Made by a program: the position numbers and the translations under genes | Assembly (NCBI GenBank): GCA_900549865.1 | Contig: URPU01000051.1 | Coordinates: 1 to 16,652, forward strand | Reading direction: 5' to 3' | Origin: an uncultured Eubacteriales bacterium | GTDB taxonomy: Bacteria; Bacillota; Clostridia; Oscillospirales; Oscillospiraceae | DNA: 16,652 nucleotides | The notes under the pieces: model-generated | Database searches by the model: none | Seen by the model: the letters and a program-made list of their open reading frames with translations, nothing else | Told to the model about the DNA's origin: nothing | In this document: positions 7,872 to 14,064 of the stretch, piece by piece | Layout: each line of letters opens with the position of its first letter | How positions within the stretch are numbered: position 1 is the first letter of the stretch

Positions 7872-7885
7872 CGGCGCGAACGCCG
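7872..7885 (-). other. Short hairpin next to the exporter ribosome-binding site
   Basis: On the minus strand CGGCG-TTCG-CGCCG forms a 5-bp stem with a UUCG loop, ending 2 bases before the GAAAGGA that precedes the first exporter gene. It could affect translation start; it may also be chance in GC-rich DNA. Confidence 0.3.
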
Positions 7886-7898
7886 AAAATTCAAACGG

Positions 7899-7912
7899 GG
7901 CGGCATGCCGCC
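7899..7912. other. 14-bp perfect palindrome
   Basis: GGCGGCATGCCGCC is self-complementary over its full length and lies between the acpP terminator and the exporter operon start. It could be a repressor site for the exporter, but no regulator gene is adjacent. Confidence 0.3.
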
Positions 7913-7916
7913 ATGC

Positions 7917-7961
7917 TAAAAACAGCCTGAGAGGCCGGGGCCGCGCCCTCACCTCTCAGGC
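7917..7961 (-). terminator. Rho-independent terminator after acpP
   Basis: On the minus strand GCCTGAGAGG (from 7961) pairs perfectly with CCTCTCAGGC (ending at 7925), followed by TGTTTTTA. It starts 20 bases after the acpP stop codon. The 17 bases at 7912-7928 match the edge of the structured repeat at 3956-3972 in 16 positions. Confidence 0.85.
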
Positions 7962-7980
7962 CGTCTGTCGGAACTGCCGC

Positions 7981-8208
7981 TTACTTCAGCCTTTCCAGAT
8001 AATCGACGATCTTGCGCACAGTGTCGAGCTGTGCCGCGTCCTCATCGGTGATGCTGATGCCGAAAAGATCCTCAAGGGACATGATGAGCTCCACGACGTC
8101 AAGCGAATCCGCACCGAGGTCGTCAACGAGGCTGGTGTCCATGGTGATGGTTTCGGGGTCGATCTCAAACTGCTGGGCCAAGGCGTCTCTTACATTTTCA
8201 AAAATCAT
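7981..8208 (-). CDS. acpP: Acyl carrier protein
   Basis: This acidic 75-residue protein carries growing fatty-acyl chains on a phosphopantetheine arm. The attachment motif DDLGADSLD is present, with Ser35 as the modified residue, followed by the conserved VELIMSLEDLFGI helix. Length and helices are those of a stand-alone type II fatty-acid synthase carrier. GGAGG lies 7 bases before the ATG. It is the last gene of the rpmH-to-acpP run, 62 bases after jag, and is closed by a strong terminator. No fab genes are in the window, so the carrier is separated from its usual fabD/fabG/fabF partners. A carrier for another pathway cannot be excluded, but no biosynthetic genes nearby suggest one. Confidence 0.95.
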   Translation of the reverse strand: MIFENVRDALAQQFEIDPETITMDTSLVDDLGADSLDVVELIMSLEDLFGISITDEDAAQLDTVRKIVDYLERLK

Positions 8209-8270
8209 GATAATTCCTCCAATGTGCCGGGCACATAAAGACTTTTAAATAACGGGAAAAGGACCTGAAT

Positions 8271-9122
8271 TCACGCCCACTCGCGGCTCTGCGGCTTGTT
8301 GGCGGACGGATTGGCCGGGGCGGCGGGCTTGACCTCCGCCGCGGGGGCGGAAGCGGCAGGCGCGCTGGGTGCGCGGCGCTCACGGCTGCGGGTGTCGCGG
8401 TGATCGTCGCCCCTGACGTAGGACACGACGACGCGGCGGTTCGGCTCCACTCCGGTGGAGTTGGTGGTGACACCCTCATAGTTCTGGAGAGCCGTGTGGA
8501 TAACGTGGCGCTCATAGGAATTCATCGGCTCAAGCGCCATGCTGCGCTTATACTTGATGGCCTTTTCCGCCATCTTCTCGGCCAGCTTCGTCAGCGACTC
8601 CTCGCGCTTGCTGCGGTAGTTTTCCGCATCGACGCTGATGTGCAGGTGCGTGTCGCTGCCGCGGTTGACGACGTAGTTGGTAAGATGCTGTATGGCATCG
8701 AGCGTCTCGCCGCGGCGGCCGATTATCGCGCCCATGCCGCTGCCGGAGATGTTGACGTTTATGCCGCCGTTGTCGCGCGGGCCGATGTCAAGCTCCGCCT
8801 TGACGCCCATACGGTCGAGAAGGCCGGAGAGAAAGGCGCGGACAGCCGCGTAATCGGCGGGCTCATCCACGGGGGAAGCCGCGGGCGCGGCAGGGGAAGC
8901 GGAAACGGGGGCCGCGGGCGCTTCGGCCTTGGCGGGGACCTCGTCGGGCGCTTCATAGCTTACGCGCACGACAGCGGGGGAAGCGCCGATGCCCAGAAAA
9001 CCGGACTTGGCGCGTTCGATTATTTCAACGGATACATCGTCTCTGTCAAGCCCAAGCTCACGCAGGGCGGCGGCGATAGCGTCGTCCTCGGTGCGGCCTG
9101 ACTTTTCCAAGGTTTTTATCAT
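8271..9122 (-). CDS. jag: RNA-binding protein Jag (KhpB)
   Basis: A cytoplasmic RNA-binding protein of 283 residues. It contains a Jag-N domain (residues 1-57, with KSGFLGIG at 40-47), an Ala/Pro-rich linker (about 58-90), a KH domain with the GxxG loop IIGRRG at 133-138, and an R3H domain whose Arg205-x3-His209 motif is in YERHVIH. In other Firmicutes the protein works with KhpA in post-transcriptional control linked to cell division and wall synthesis. The last 40 or so residues form a basic, Ala/Pro/Ser-rich tail beyond the R3H domain. The ATG at 9122 follows AGGAG, which overlaps the end of yidC; the genes are 6 bases apart, as expected for coupled translation. Confidence 0.95.
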   Translation of the reverse strand: MIKTLEKSGRTEDDAIAAALRELGLDRDDVSVEIIERAKSGFLGIGASPAVVRVSYEAPDEVPAKAEAPAAPVSASPAAPAASPVDEPADYAAVRAFLSGLLDRMGVKAELDIGPRDNGGINVNISGSGMGAIIGRRGETLDAIQHLTNYVVNRGSDTHLHISVDAENYRSKREESLTKLAEKMAEKAIKYKRSMALEPMNSYERHVIHTALQNYEGVTTNSTGVEPNRRVVVSYVRGDDHRDTRSRERRAPSAPAASAPAAEVKPAAPANPSANKPQSREWA

Positions 9123-9128
9123 AGTGTA

Positions 9129-10535
9129 TTACTCCTGTTTTTCATCGTTGGCGCTGCCGTCATCTTCGGCAGTCTCCACGGCCTCTTCGACGGCCTCAGG
9201 CGCGGCTTCGGAAGCATCCACGGCCTCCTCAGCGGCGGTCTCTTCCACGACAGCTTCGGTCATGACGTCGTCGGCCACGGTCTCGTCGATAGCGGGGGCG
9301 AATTCGGACTCGGCAGCGGCGGCGATAGTCGCGGCCTCCGCCTCATCGGGATTGGTGAAGCGATCCGGCACGTAGGCGCGGCCGCGGGCATAGCGGCGGT
9401 TGCCGACCTGAGAGGCCGGGACCTCGTATTCCTTTATGCCGAGGCGCTCACGGCGGGCGGCCCTGTCGGCGCGGTCAAGCGCGGCCTTGCGCTCGTCGCT
9501 CTTCTGCTTTTCGACGGCCTGCATCTTCTTCTTGCTGGTGTTGACGTTCTTCTCGGTCTTTCCCTCGGCGCGCAGCCGTTCGGTCTCAAGGCGCTTGGCC
9601 TCAATCTCCTTCTCGCGCGCGTTCCTTGCGGCGATACGCTCCGCATCCTCGGCGTCAAGCTTCTTGGTGTAGATCTTGGTGAGGATGAAGTCGCGGATGA
9701 GGCCGAAAACGCTGTTCGCTATCCAGTAGATACCCATTGCGGCGGGCATGACGAAGCAGATCCACACGCTCATGAGGGGCATCATGATGTTCATGCTCTT
9801 CATGGAGGCCTGCGCCTGCTCGGTGCCGGCCTGCGGGTTGGTGGCGCTGGAGATCTTCATGGAGGCCCAGGACAGGAAAGCGGAAATGAACGGGATGAGG
9901 AACAGGCCGAAGGCCGGCAGCCAGACGTGGACGTCGCTCCAGTCGGTGTTGAACATGAAGTTCCACTTCGGCTGGTCGCCCAGGTTGAGGCCGAGGAAGC
10001 TGAAGTCTATATCCAGCAGCCCCTCAAGCTTGCCGGGAAGCGCGGCCTGGAGCTGATCCCAGTACTTATGGGCAAGGTCGGTGAGCTTTATTTCAAAGTA
10101 CGCGTCGGCCTTGGCCGGGGCGACGTAAAGCCCCGCCTCGACGAAGTAGTTCTGCACCGCGTCCACGACCTCCTGCGCGACGAACATCATCCTCGTCATA
10201 GGCTGACGGATGACGCTGTAGAGCGCGATGAGGATGGGGAAGGGGATAAGGGACCACAGACAGCCGGACATGGGGTTCGCGCCGTTTTCCTGGTACAGCT
10301 TCTGCATCTCCTGATTGAGCTTCTGGGGGTTGCCCTCATGCCGGCGCTGGAGCTCCTGCATCTGGGGCTGGAGGCGCGAGGTGCGCATCATGCCTTTCTT
10401 GCTCTTAGCCATGAAGGGCGTCAGGATAAGGTTGACGACAAGGGCGAAGAATATGACGGATACGCCGTAATTGCCGGTCAGCTCATAGAGCTTGACCATA
10501 AGCCATGCGAAGGGCTTAGTGATTGCTGCCCACAT
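9129..10535 (-). CDS. yidC: Membrane protein insertase YidC/Oxa1 family
   Basis: YidC inserts and folds membrane proteins, alone or with SecYEG. The 468-residue product starts directly with the first membrane segment (GVSVIFFALVVNLILTPFM), followed by a charged cytoplasmic hairpin (QPQMQELQRRHEGNPQ), the NPMSGCLWSLIPFPILIALY segment, and further membrane segments to about residue 300. There is no lipobox, unlike SpoIIIJ of Bacillus. It is much longer than the roughly 260 residues usual in Bacillus because of a cytoplasmic tail: a basic coiled-coil-like stretch (about 300-385) and then an acidic Ala/Glu/Asp-rich end of about 85 residues. AGGAG lies 6 bases before the ATG. Neighbours yidD and jag are the standard ones. 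Confidence 0.95.
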   Translation of the reverse strand: MWAAITKPFAWLMVKLYELTGNYGVSVIFFALVVNLILTPFMAKSKKGMMRTSRLQPQMQELQRRHEGNPQKLNQEMQKLYQENGANPMSGCLWSLIPFPILIALYSVIRQPMTRMMFVAQEVVDAVQNYFVEAGLYVAPAKADAYFEIKLTDLAHKYWDQLQAALPGKLEGLLDIDFSFLGLNLGDQPKWNFMFNTDWSDVHVWLPAFGLFLIPFISAFLSWASMKISSATNPQAGTEQAQASMKSMNIMMPLMSVWICFVMPAAMGIYWIANSVFGLIRDFILTKIYTKKLDAEDAERIAARNAREKEIEAKRLETERLRAEGKTEKNVNTSKKKMQAVEKQKSDERKAALDRADRAARRERLGIKEYEVPASQVGNRRYARGRAYVPDRFTNPDEAEAATIAAAAESEFAPAIDETVADDVMTEAVVEETAAEEAVDASEAAPEAVEEAVETAEDDGSANDEKQE

Positions 10536-10567
10536 AGGTTTCTCCTCAAATGTGTTTTATTTGTTTT

Positions 10568-10786
10568 TCAGGGGACGGGGTCATAGATGTCATAGTCCTT
10601 CCCGTGGAAGGGATGACACCTGAGAATGCGCCTGAAAGCGAGCCAGCCGCCCTTGAGGGCGCCGTATTTTTCAATGGCTTCAAGCGCATACTGCGAGCAG
10701 GTGGGGATAAAGCGGCAGCAGGGCGGCCGGTTGGGCGAGATGTACTTCCGGTAAAACCGGATGAGCGCGAGCATGAAGGCCTTCAT
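10568..10786 (-). CDS. yidD: Membrane protein insertion efficiency factor YidD
   Basis: A small 72-residue membrane-associated protein thought to assist YidC-dependent insertion. The family hallmark is present: RFYRKYISP followed by PPCCRFIPTCSQYALEAI and RCHPFHGKDYD; cysteines lie at residues 23, 24, 30 and 57. An amphipathic start (MKAFMLALIRFYRK) probably contacts the membrane. The start at 10786 is chosen because its ATG overlaps the rnpA stop as ATGA, typical of translational coupling; the frame is open further upstream, but that part lies inside rnpA and does not resemble the family. yidC follows 32 bases downstream. Confidence 0.93.
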   Translation of the reverse strand: MKAFMLALIRFYRKYISPNRPPCCRFIPTCSQYALEAIEKYGALKGGWLAFRRILRCHPFHGKDYDIYDPVP

Positions 10787-11130
10787 TGCACGCCACCCCG
10801 CGTAAGCGACAGCTTTTCGCACGCGGAAAGAAACGCGGCGTCCATCTTCCGGTAGTCCGCGCCGACGCAGCGCGAGCGCGCCACGACGACGATGTCCCAC
10901 CCGGAGGACAGCGCAGGGGAGTTGAGCCGGTATATCTCACGCAGACGCCGGCGCACGCGGTTGCGCACGACGGCATGCCCGAGCTTGACAGACACGGTAT
11001 AGCCCACGCGGTTCACGCCCCTGCCGTTTTTCCGGCAGTAGACGGCCATATAAGGATTCACCGCGCTTTTGCCCTTGGAGTACAGCCGCCTGAAATCGCT
11101 GTTCTTTTTTAAAGTACACCGGACATTCAA
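10783..11130 (-). CDS. rnpA: Ribonuclease P protein component
   Basis: The 115-residue basic protein subunit of RNase P, which trims the 5' ends of tRNA precursors together with the catalytic RNA. The family motif VVRNRVRRRLREIYR is at residues 54-68, preceded by the LKKNSDFRRLYSKGKS start. The start codon is TTG at 11130: AAGGAG (11144-11139) lies 8 bases upstream, and a stop codon closes the frame just before it. ATG triplets at 11137 and 11126 are in other frames. It follows rpmH by 97 bases that contain a hairpin, and its end overlaps yidD by 4 bases. Confidence 0.95.
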   Translation of the reverse strand: MNVRCTLKKNSDFRRLYSKGKSAVNPYMAVYCRKNGRGVNRVGYTVSVKLGHAVVRNRVRRRLREIYRLNSPALSSGWDIVVVARSRCVGADYRKMDAAFLSACEKLSLTRGGVQ

Positions 11131-11163
11131 GGGTCATGCTCCTTCACGCTTTTTGCAGAAACA

Positions 11164-11188
11164 CCTAAAGGGCGGATTGCTCCGCCCT
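11164..11188 (-). promoter_or_regulatory. Hairpin between rpmH and rnpA
   Basis: On the minus strand AGGGCGGA-GCAA-TCCGCCCT forms a perfect 8-bp stem capped by a GNRA-type tetraloop and followed by TTTAGG. It may act as a partial terminator or processing site that lets far more L34 than RNase P protein be made. The U-run is short, so full termination is unlikely. Confidence 0.5.
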
Positions 11189-11227
11189 GAAAAATATTCC
11201 CGATTAAAACCTGCTCATGTGCCGGGA

Positions 11228-11362
11228 TCAGTAGCTGAGCTTCGCTCTGCCCTTTGCTCTGCGGCGTGCGAGAACCTTGCGGCCGTTGGCGGTCTTCATT
11301 CTCTTGCGGAAGCCGTGCTCCTTCTTGCGCTGAAGCTTCTTGGGCTGGTAGGTACGTAACAT
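11228..11362 (-). CDS. rpmH: Ribosomal protein L34
   Basis: A 44-residue, very basic large-subunit ribosomal protein. The sequence has the invariant features of L34: MLRTYQPKKLQRKKEHGFRK, then RMKT, then the NGRKVLARRRAKGR core and a KLSY end. The ATG at 11362 is preceded by AAAGGAG with 9 bases of spacing, and the frame ends with TGA at 11230-11228. It leads the cluster that continues into rnpA, yidD, yidC, jag and acpP. A near-consensus promoter lies about 95 bases upstream. The divergent dnaA gene that usually lies upstream of rpmH is absent here. Confidence 0.97.
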   Translation of the reverse strand: MLRTYQPKKLQRKKEHGFRKRMKTANGRKVLARRRAKGRAKLSY

Positions 11363-11457
11363 GCTTTGGCACTCCTTTCAGGTTAATACTCAACATCGGG
11401 CAAGGCCCGAAGCAGTTGACAAATTTATCTGACAGCGCACAGCGCCGTCGATTAGTG

Positions 11458-11487
11458 ATTATACAATAAATAAAAGGGGCTTGTCAA
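11458..11487 (-). promoter_or_regulatory. Strong promoter of the rpmH cluster
   Basis: On the minus strand a perfect TTGACA (11487-11482) and a perfect TATAAT (11463-11458) are separated by 18 bases. Transcription would start near 11451, giving an untranslated leader of about 90 bases that includes a small CGGGC/GCCCG hairpin. A strong promoter is expected for a ribosomal protein gene. Confidence 0.87.
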
Positions 11488-11490
11488 CAG

Positions 11491-11532
11491 AAAAATGCGC
11501 CCTGAGCGGCAGAATACGCCCCGCGCGGGCAT
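11491..11532 (-). terminator. Weak candidate terminator after thiN
   Basis: An imperfect GC-rich fold (ATGCCC ... GGGCGCAT) followed by a T5 run lies 14 bases after the thiN stop. The stem has several mismatches; the assignment rests mainly on position and the T-run. Confidence 0.27.
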
Positions 11533-11545
11533 ATAAGCGGAAAAA

Positions 11546-12172
11546 TCAGCGCCCGCCGGCCATGCGGCACAGCATCACGGCGAGAACGCCCTCACCCACG
11601 CTTATCTCCGCCGTGCCGCGCCACTCGTTGCTTGTGCCGATGGGAAAGGAATTAGTCACGACGGCGTCGGAAAGCGTATACTTCGTGCCGCGCACGGCCA
11701 CACCGCGGCACTCGTCGGATATGGCGAAGAGGGAGAGCGACCAGCCCGCGCGCGGCGGGAGAGACAGCGTGCCGCCAGTGAACACGTAAATATGCGCATC
11801 GCGCCCGATAAGCTCCGCCCGCGCGCCGTGCCGCACGGCGAAGGCGGCGGACTGGATGTTGGCGTAAAGATGGTCGAGCCGCCCGCCGAGGGCGCAGTAA
11901 ATGCGGATATCGCCGTAGCCCAGCGCGAGGGCGCGGCGCACGGCGGACATGGTGTCTGTATCGTCCTTCTCCACGGGCAGGCGCAGCACCTCGACCCCGG
12001 CAGGCAGCGCGCCGGTATATGAGTCGAAGTCGCCCAGCAGCAGGTCGGGCTTTATGCCGCAGCGCGCGGCGTATTCATAGCCGCGGTCGCAGGCGATGAC
12101 GCAGGCGGCGTTTTCTATTCCGTCCAGCGGCGCGAATTCGCCGCCGGATATGATGGCGCAGAAAGCTTTCAT
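11546..12172 (-). CDS. thiN: Thiamine pyrophosphokinase
   Basis: The 208-residue cytoplasmic enzyme transfers pyrophosphate from ATP to thiamine, giving the active cofactor TPP. Family motifs are visible in order: ACDRGYEYA (residues 28-36), LLLGDFDS (about 45-52), the EKDDTDT segment (about 68-74), the GGRLDH motif (about 95-100), and a C-terminal domain with the SNEWRG segment that contributes to the thiamine pocket. GGAGG lies 7 bases before the ATG. It follows thiT by 104 bases holding a strong hairpin, so expression may come from read-through of the riboswitch-controlled thiT transcript; no separate promoter is convincing. ThiT plus ThiN make a complete thiamine salvage route. Confidence 0.93.
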   Translation of the reverse strand: MKAFCAIISGGEFAPLDGIENAACVIACDRGYEYAARCGIKPDLLLGDFDSYTGALPAGVEVLRLPVEKDDTDTMSAVRRALALGYGDIRIYCALGGRLDHLYANIQSAAFAVRHGARAELIGRDAHIYVFTGGTLSLPPRAGWSLSLFAISDECRGVAVRGTKYTLSDAVVTNSFPIGTSNEWRGTAEISVGEGVLAVMLCRMAGGR

Positions 12173-12204
12173 GAAAAACCTCCGGGAACGGATAAGGGTA
12201 ACAT

Positions 12205-12254
12205 AAATAAAATATTTCCCGGCTGACAGTATAGCACATATCAGCCGGGAAATA
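12205..12254 (-). terminator. Terminator between thiT and thiN
   Basis: A perfect 14-bp stem (TATTTCCCGGCTGA/TCAGCCGGGAAATA) with a 14-base loop starts 23 bases after the thiT stop codon and is followed on the minus strand by TTTTATTTATG. Termination is probably incomplete, since no promoter is apparent for thiN. Confidence 0.75.
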
Positions 12255-12276
12255 CATAGGAAGAAGATATAGATGC

Positions 12277-12855
12277 TTACTTAGTCGCGTCCTTCGGGCG
12301 GATATCCTCACCGCGGATGTACTTGCCCAGCGGCTTCCACAGCAGCCAGCCGAGGAGCAGGCAGAACACGAGGTCAAGGAGCATATAGCTGCCGTTATAA
12401 AGCGCGGAGTAGAACCACGGAGTGGTCATGGTCATGCCGAAGAAGGTCTCAGGCATGTACTCGCCCCAGACGAAAACGCCGGTGAGGTAGTGCACGAGGA
12501 AGCGCGCGGCGCTGCCGACGCAGCAGCCGGTGAAGAAGCCGTTTTTCTGCTTGCTGAAAAGTCCGGCAAGACCCAGCACGGAGAAGGCAAAGATATAATC
12601 GCCAAGGATGGACTGCCAGCCCCAGGCATACGCGCCGTCAAGCAGGAGCTGAAGCACGCTGTAGGCGATGCTGGCCAGCATACCGGGGCCGAAGCCCCAG
12701 CGGGCGCAGTAGATGAAGATGGGCAGCATACCGATGCCGACAGAGCCGCCCTGGGGGAGCTCAAACAGCTTGATGTAGCCGAGGACCTGCGCCAGCGCCA
12801 CAAAGATGGCGCCCTCGCACAGCGCGCGGAGCTTGAGATGGGAAGAGTTTTTCAT
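12277..12855 (-). CDS. thiT: Thiamine transporter ThiT (ECF S-component)
   Basis: The 192-residue integral membrane protein is the thiamine-binding subunit of an energy-coupling-factor transporter. It has about six hydrophobic segments. The C-terminal half carries the ThiT hallmark ARFLVHYLTGVFVWGEYMP followed by FYSALYNGSYML; the His, Trp, Tyr and Asn of these segments correspond to thiamine-contacting residues of the family. GGAGGT (12869-12864) lies 8 bases before the ATG at 12855; the open frame further upstream belongs to the leader. A TPP riboswitch and terminator precede it, so high TPP should shut it off. The EcfA/EcfA'/EcfT module it needs is not in this window. Confidence 0.94.
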   Translation of the reverse strand: MKNSSHLKLRALCEGAIFVALAQVLGYIKLFELPQGGSVGIGMLPIFIYCARWGFGPGMLASIAYSVLQLLLDGAYAWGWQSILGDYIFAFSVLGLAGLFSKQKNGFFTGCCVGSAARFLVHYLTGVFVWGEYMPETFFGMTMTTPWFYSALYNGSYMLLDLVFCLLLGWLLWKPLGKYIRGEDIRPKDATK

Positions 12856-12899
12856 TTTTTTCGACCTCCATGAAAATTTTCGCGGAAGCACAGACACGG

Positions 12900-12935
12900 A
12901 AAAAGCGCAGGGAACATTACTGACCCTGCGCTTTA
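12900..12935 (-). terminator. Riboswitch-controlled terminator of thiT
   Basis: On the minus strand AAAGCGCAGGG (from 12935) pairs perfectly with CCCTGCGCTTT (ending at 12903), with an 11-base loop and five T in a row at the end of the stem. It lies 12 bases after the TPP aptamer and 31 bases before the thiT ribosome site, the place expected for an expression platform acting by termination. A competing antiterminator was not resolved. Confidence 0.82.
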
Positions 12936-12947
12936 CTGACGTAACTG

Positions 12948-13043
12948 ATGTTTCCTACGCCGGCATTATCCGGATCAGGTTTGAGGGTTTCGGCGCTTCG
13001 CTTCGCGCCGTCTCAGCCGGGAAAGGACCCAGCACCCCTTTGT
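12948..13043 (-). ncRNA. TPP riboswitch (THI element)
   Basis: The minus strand carries the conserved parts in order: GGGGTGC (13038-13032), GGCTGAGA (13018-13011), a variable GGCGC-GAAGC-type stem, ACCCTC, AACCTGATCCGGATAATGCCGGCGTAGGAAAC ending near 12951 (quoted in parts: CTGATCCGG, then TAATGCCGGCG, then TAGGAAA). These are the pyrimidine-binding CUGAG and the pyrophosphate-binding region of the TPP aptamer. It lies upstream of the thiamine transporter and a terminator, so TPP binding should reduce thiT (and thiN) transcription. Confidence 0.96.
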
Positions 13044-13081
13044 TGAATTGTCCGGCAGGGCATACCGCCCCACCGCCGCTT

Positions 13082-13110
13082 ATAATATAACGCCGAAGCC
13101 GCTTTGTCAA
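13082..13110 (-). promoter_or_regulatory. Promoter of the thiT riboswitch transcript
   Basis: On the minus strand a perfect TTGACA (13110-13105) and TATTAT (13087-13082) are separated by 17 bases. Transcription would start about 30 bases before the aptamer. Confidence 0.82.
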
Positions 13111-13113
13111 CAC

Positions 13114-13136
13114 AAAAATCAACGCCGCGCCGCGTT
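13114..13136 (-). terminator. Weak terminator overlapping the galU stop codon
   Basis: On the minus strand AACGC-GGCGCG-GCGTT forms a short stem followed by GATTTTTG. Only five base pairs, so the call is weak. It lies directly before the thiT promoter. Confidence 0.35.
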
Positions 13137-14010
13137 ATTTCAGCGTCTCCGCCTTGTCGATGATGAACTGGCGCAGCCACTCGCCGGCCTCGTCGTTTTT
13201 CAGGGCGAAGTCGATGATGGATTCAAGATAGCCCTTGAGGTTGCCGGTGTCGTAGCGGCGGCCCTCGAAATCGACGGCGCACATCGGCTCCTTATGGCAA
13301 AGCTCCCTCATGCCGTCGGTGAGCTGGATCTCATTGTTGCGGCCGGGGGCGGTGTGGCCGAGAATGTCGAATATGCCGGGCGTGAGCACATAGCGCCCCA
13401 TGATGGCGAAGTTTGAAAGCTTCTCCTCCAGCGTGGGCTTCTCGTTCATGTCGCTGATGCGGTAGACCCTGTCGGAGAGCTTCTGCTCAAGCTTGACGGA
13501 GGAGTACTTGGTGATGAGGGAATCCGGCTGCTCACGGATGGCGATGGCGCTGCACTCGTTGGCCTCTGCCGCCTCGACGAGCTGCTTGAGCACCGGCTTT
13601 TCACTGAGCATGATATCGTCGCCGAGGAGGATGGCGAAAGGCTCATCCCCGACAAAGGTCTTGGCGCGCCACACGGCATGGCCCAGACCCTTCGTCTCCT
13701 TCTGGCGGAGGAAGAAGATATCCGCCATGTCGGCCACGGAGCGGACGATGCGCGCGTCCTTCTCCTTGCCGTCGCGCATAAGGCGCTCTTCAAGGTCGGG
13801 GGCGTAGTCAAAGTAATCCTCGATAGGGGATTTGCCGCGGTTGGTGATTATGAGGATCTCCTCAACGCCGGCGGACACGGCCTCCTCCACAATGTACTGG
13901 ATGACGGGCTTATCCACGAGCGGCAGCATCTCCTTGGGGATGCTTTTGGTGTTGGGCAGCAGACGCGTGCCCAGCCCTGCGGCGGGGATAATGGCTTTCC
14001 TGACTTTCAT
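13135..14010 (-). CDS. galU: UTP-glucose-1-phosphate uridylyltransferase
   Basis: The 291-residue cytoplasmic nucleotidyltransferase makes UDP-glucose from UTP and glucose 1-phosphate, feeding glycan, glycolipid or galactose pathways. The N-terminal nucleotide loop PAAGLGTRLLP is followed by KSIPKEMLPLVDKPVIQY, both diagnostic for GalU. Further motifs are KGLGHAVW, the LLGDD metal/nucleotide motif, the E-K-P substrate segment near DMNEKPT, GRYVLTP, and RYDTGNLKGYL near the end. The start at 14010 is supported by AAAGGAG 8 bases upstream; an in-frame TTG at 14028 lies upstream of that site and is rejected. It lies 54 bases downstream of queT on the same strand and may be co-transcribed; no confident promoter was seen in that gap. 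Confidence 0.95.
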   Translation of the reverse strand: MKVRKAIIPAAGLGTRLLPNTKSIPKEMLPLVDKPVIQYIVEEAVSAGVEEILIITNRGKSPIEDYFDYAPDLEERLMRDGKEKDARIVRSVADMADIFFLRQKETKGLGHAVWRAKTFVGDEPFAILLGDDIMLSEKPVLKQLVEAAEANECSAIAIREQPDSLITKYSSVKLEQKLSDRVYRISDMNEKPTLEEKLSNFAIMGRYVLTPGIFDILGHTAPGRNNEIQLTDGMRELCHKEPMCAVDFEGRRYDTGNLKGYLESIIDFALKNDEAGEWLRQFIIDKAETLK

Positions 14011-14064
14011 TAGGACAGCTCCTTTCAAGCATGTATATTTACAGTCTCAATTCATCAACTATTT

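Noticed and set aside
11416..11444. Plus-strand TTGACA upstream of rpmH
   Set aside because: No -10 box lies at suitable spacing and no plus-strand gene follows.
11363..11545. Possible replication origin upstream of rpmH
   Set aside because: No TTATCCACA-type DnaA boxes or AT-rich unwinding stretch were found, and dnaA is not adjacent. The region is explained by a promoter and leader.
14040..14055. A ten-base TTGAGACTGT match to the repeat start in the galU leader
   Set aside because: Too short, with no flanking similarity or hairpin; likely chance.
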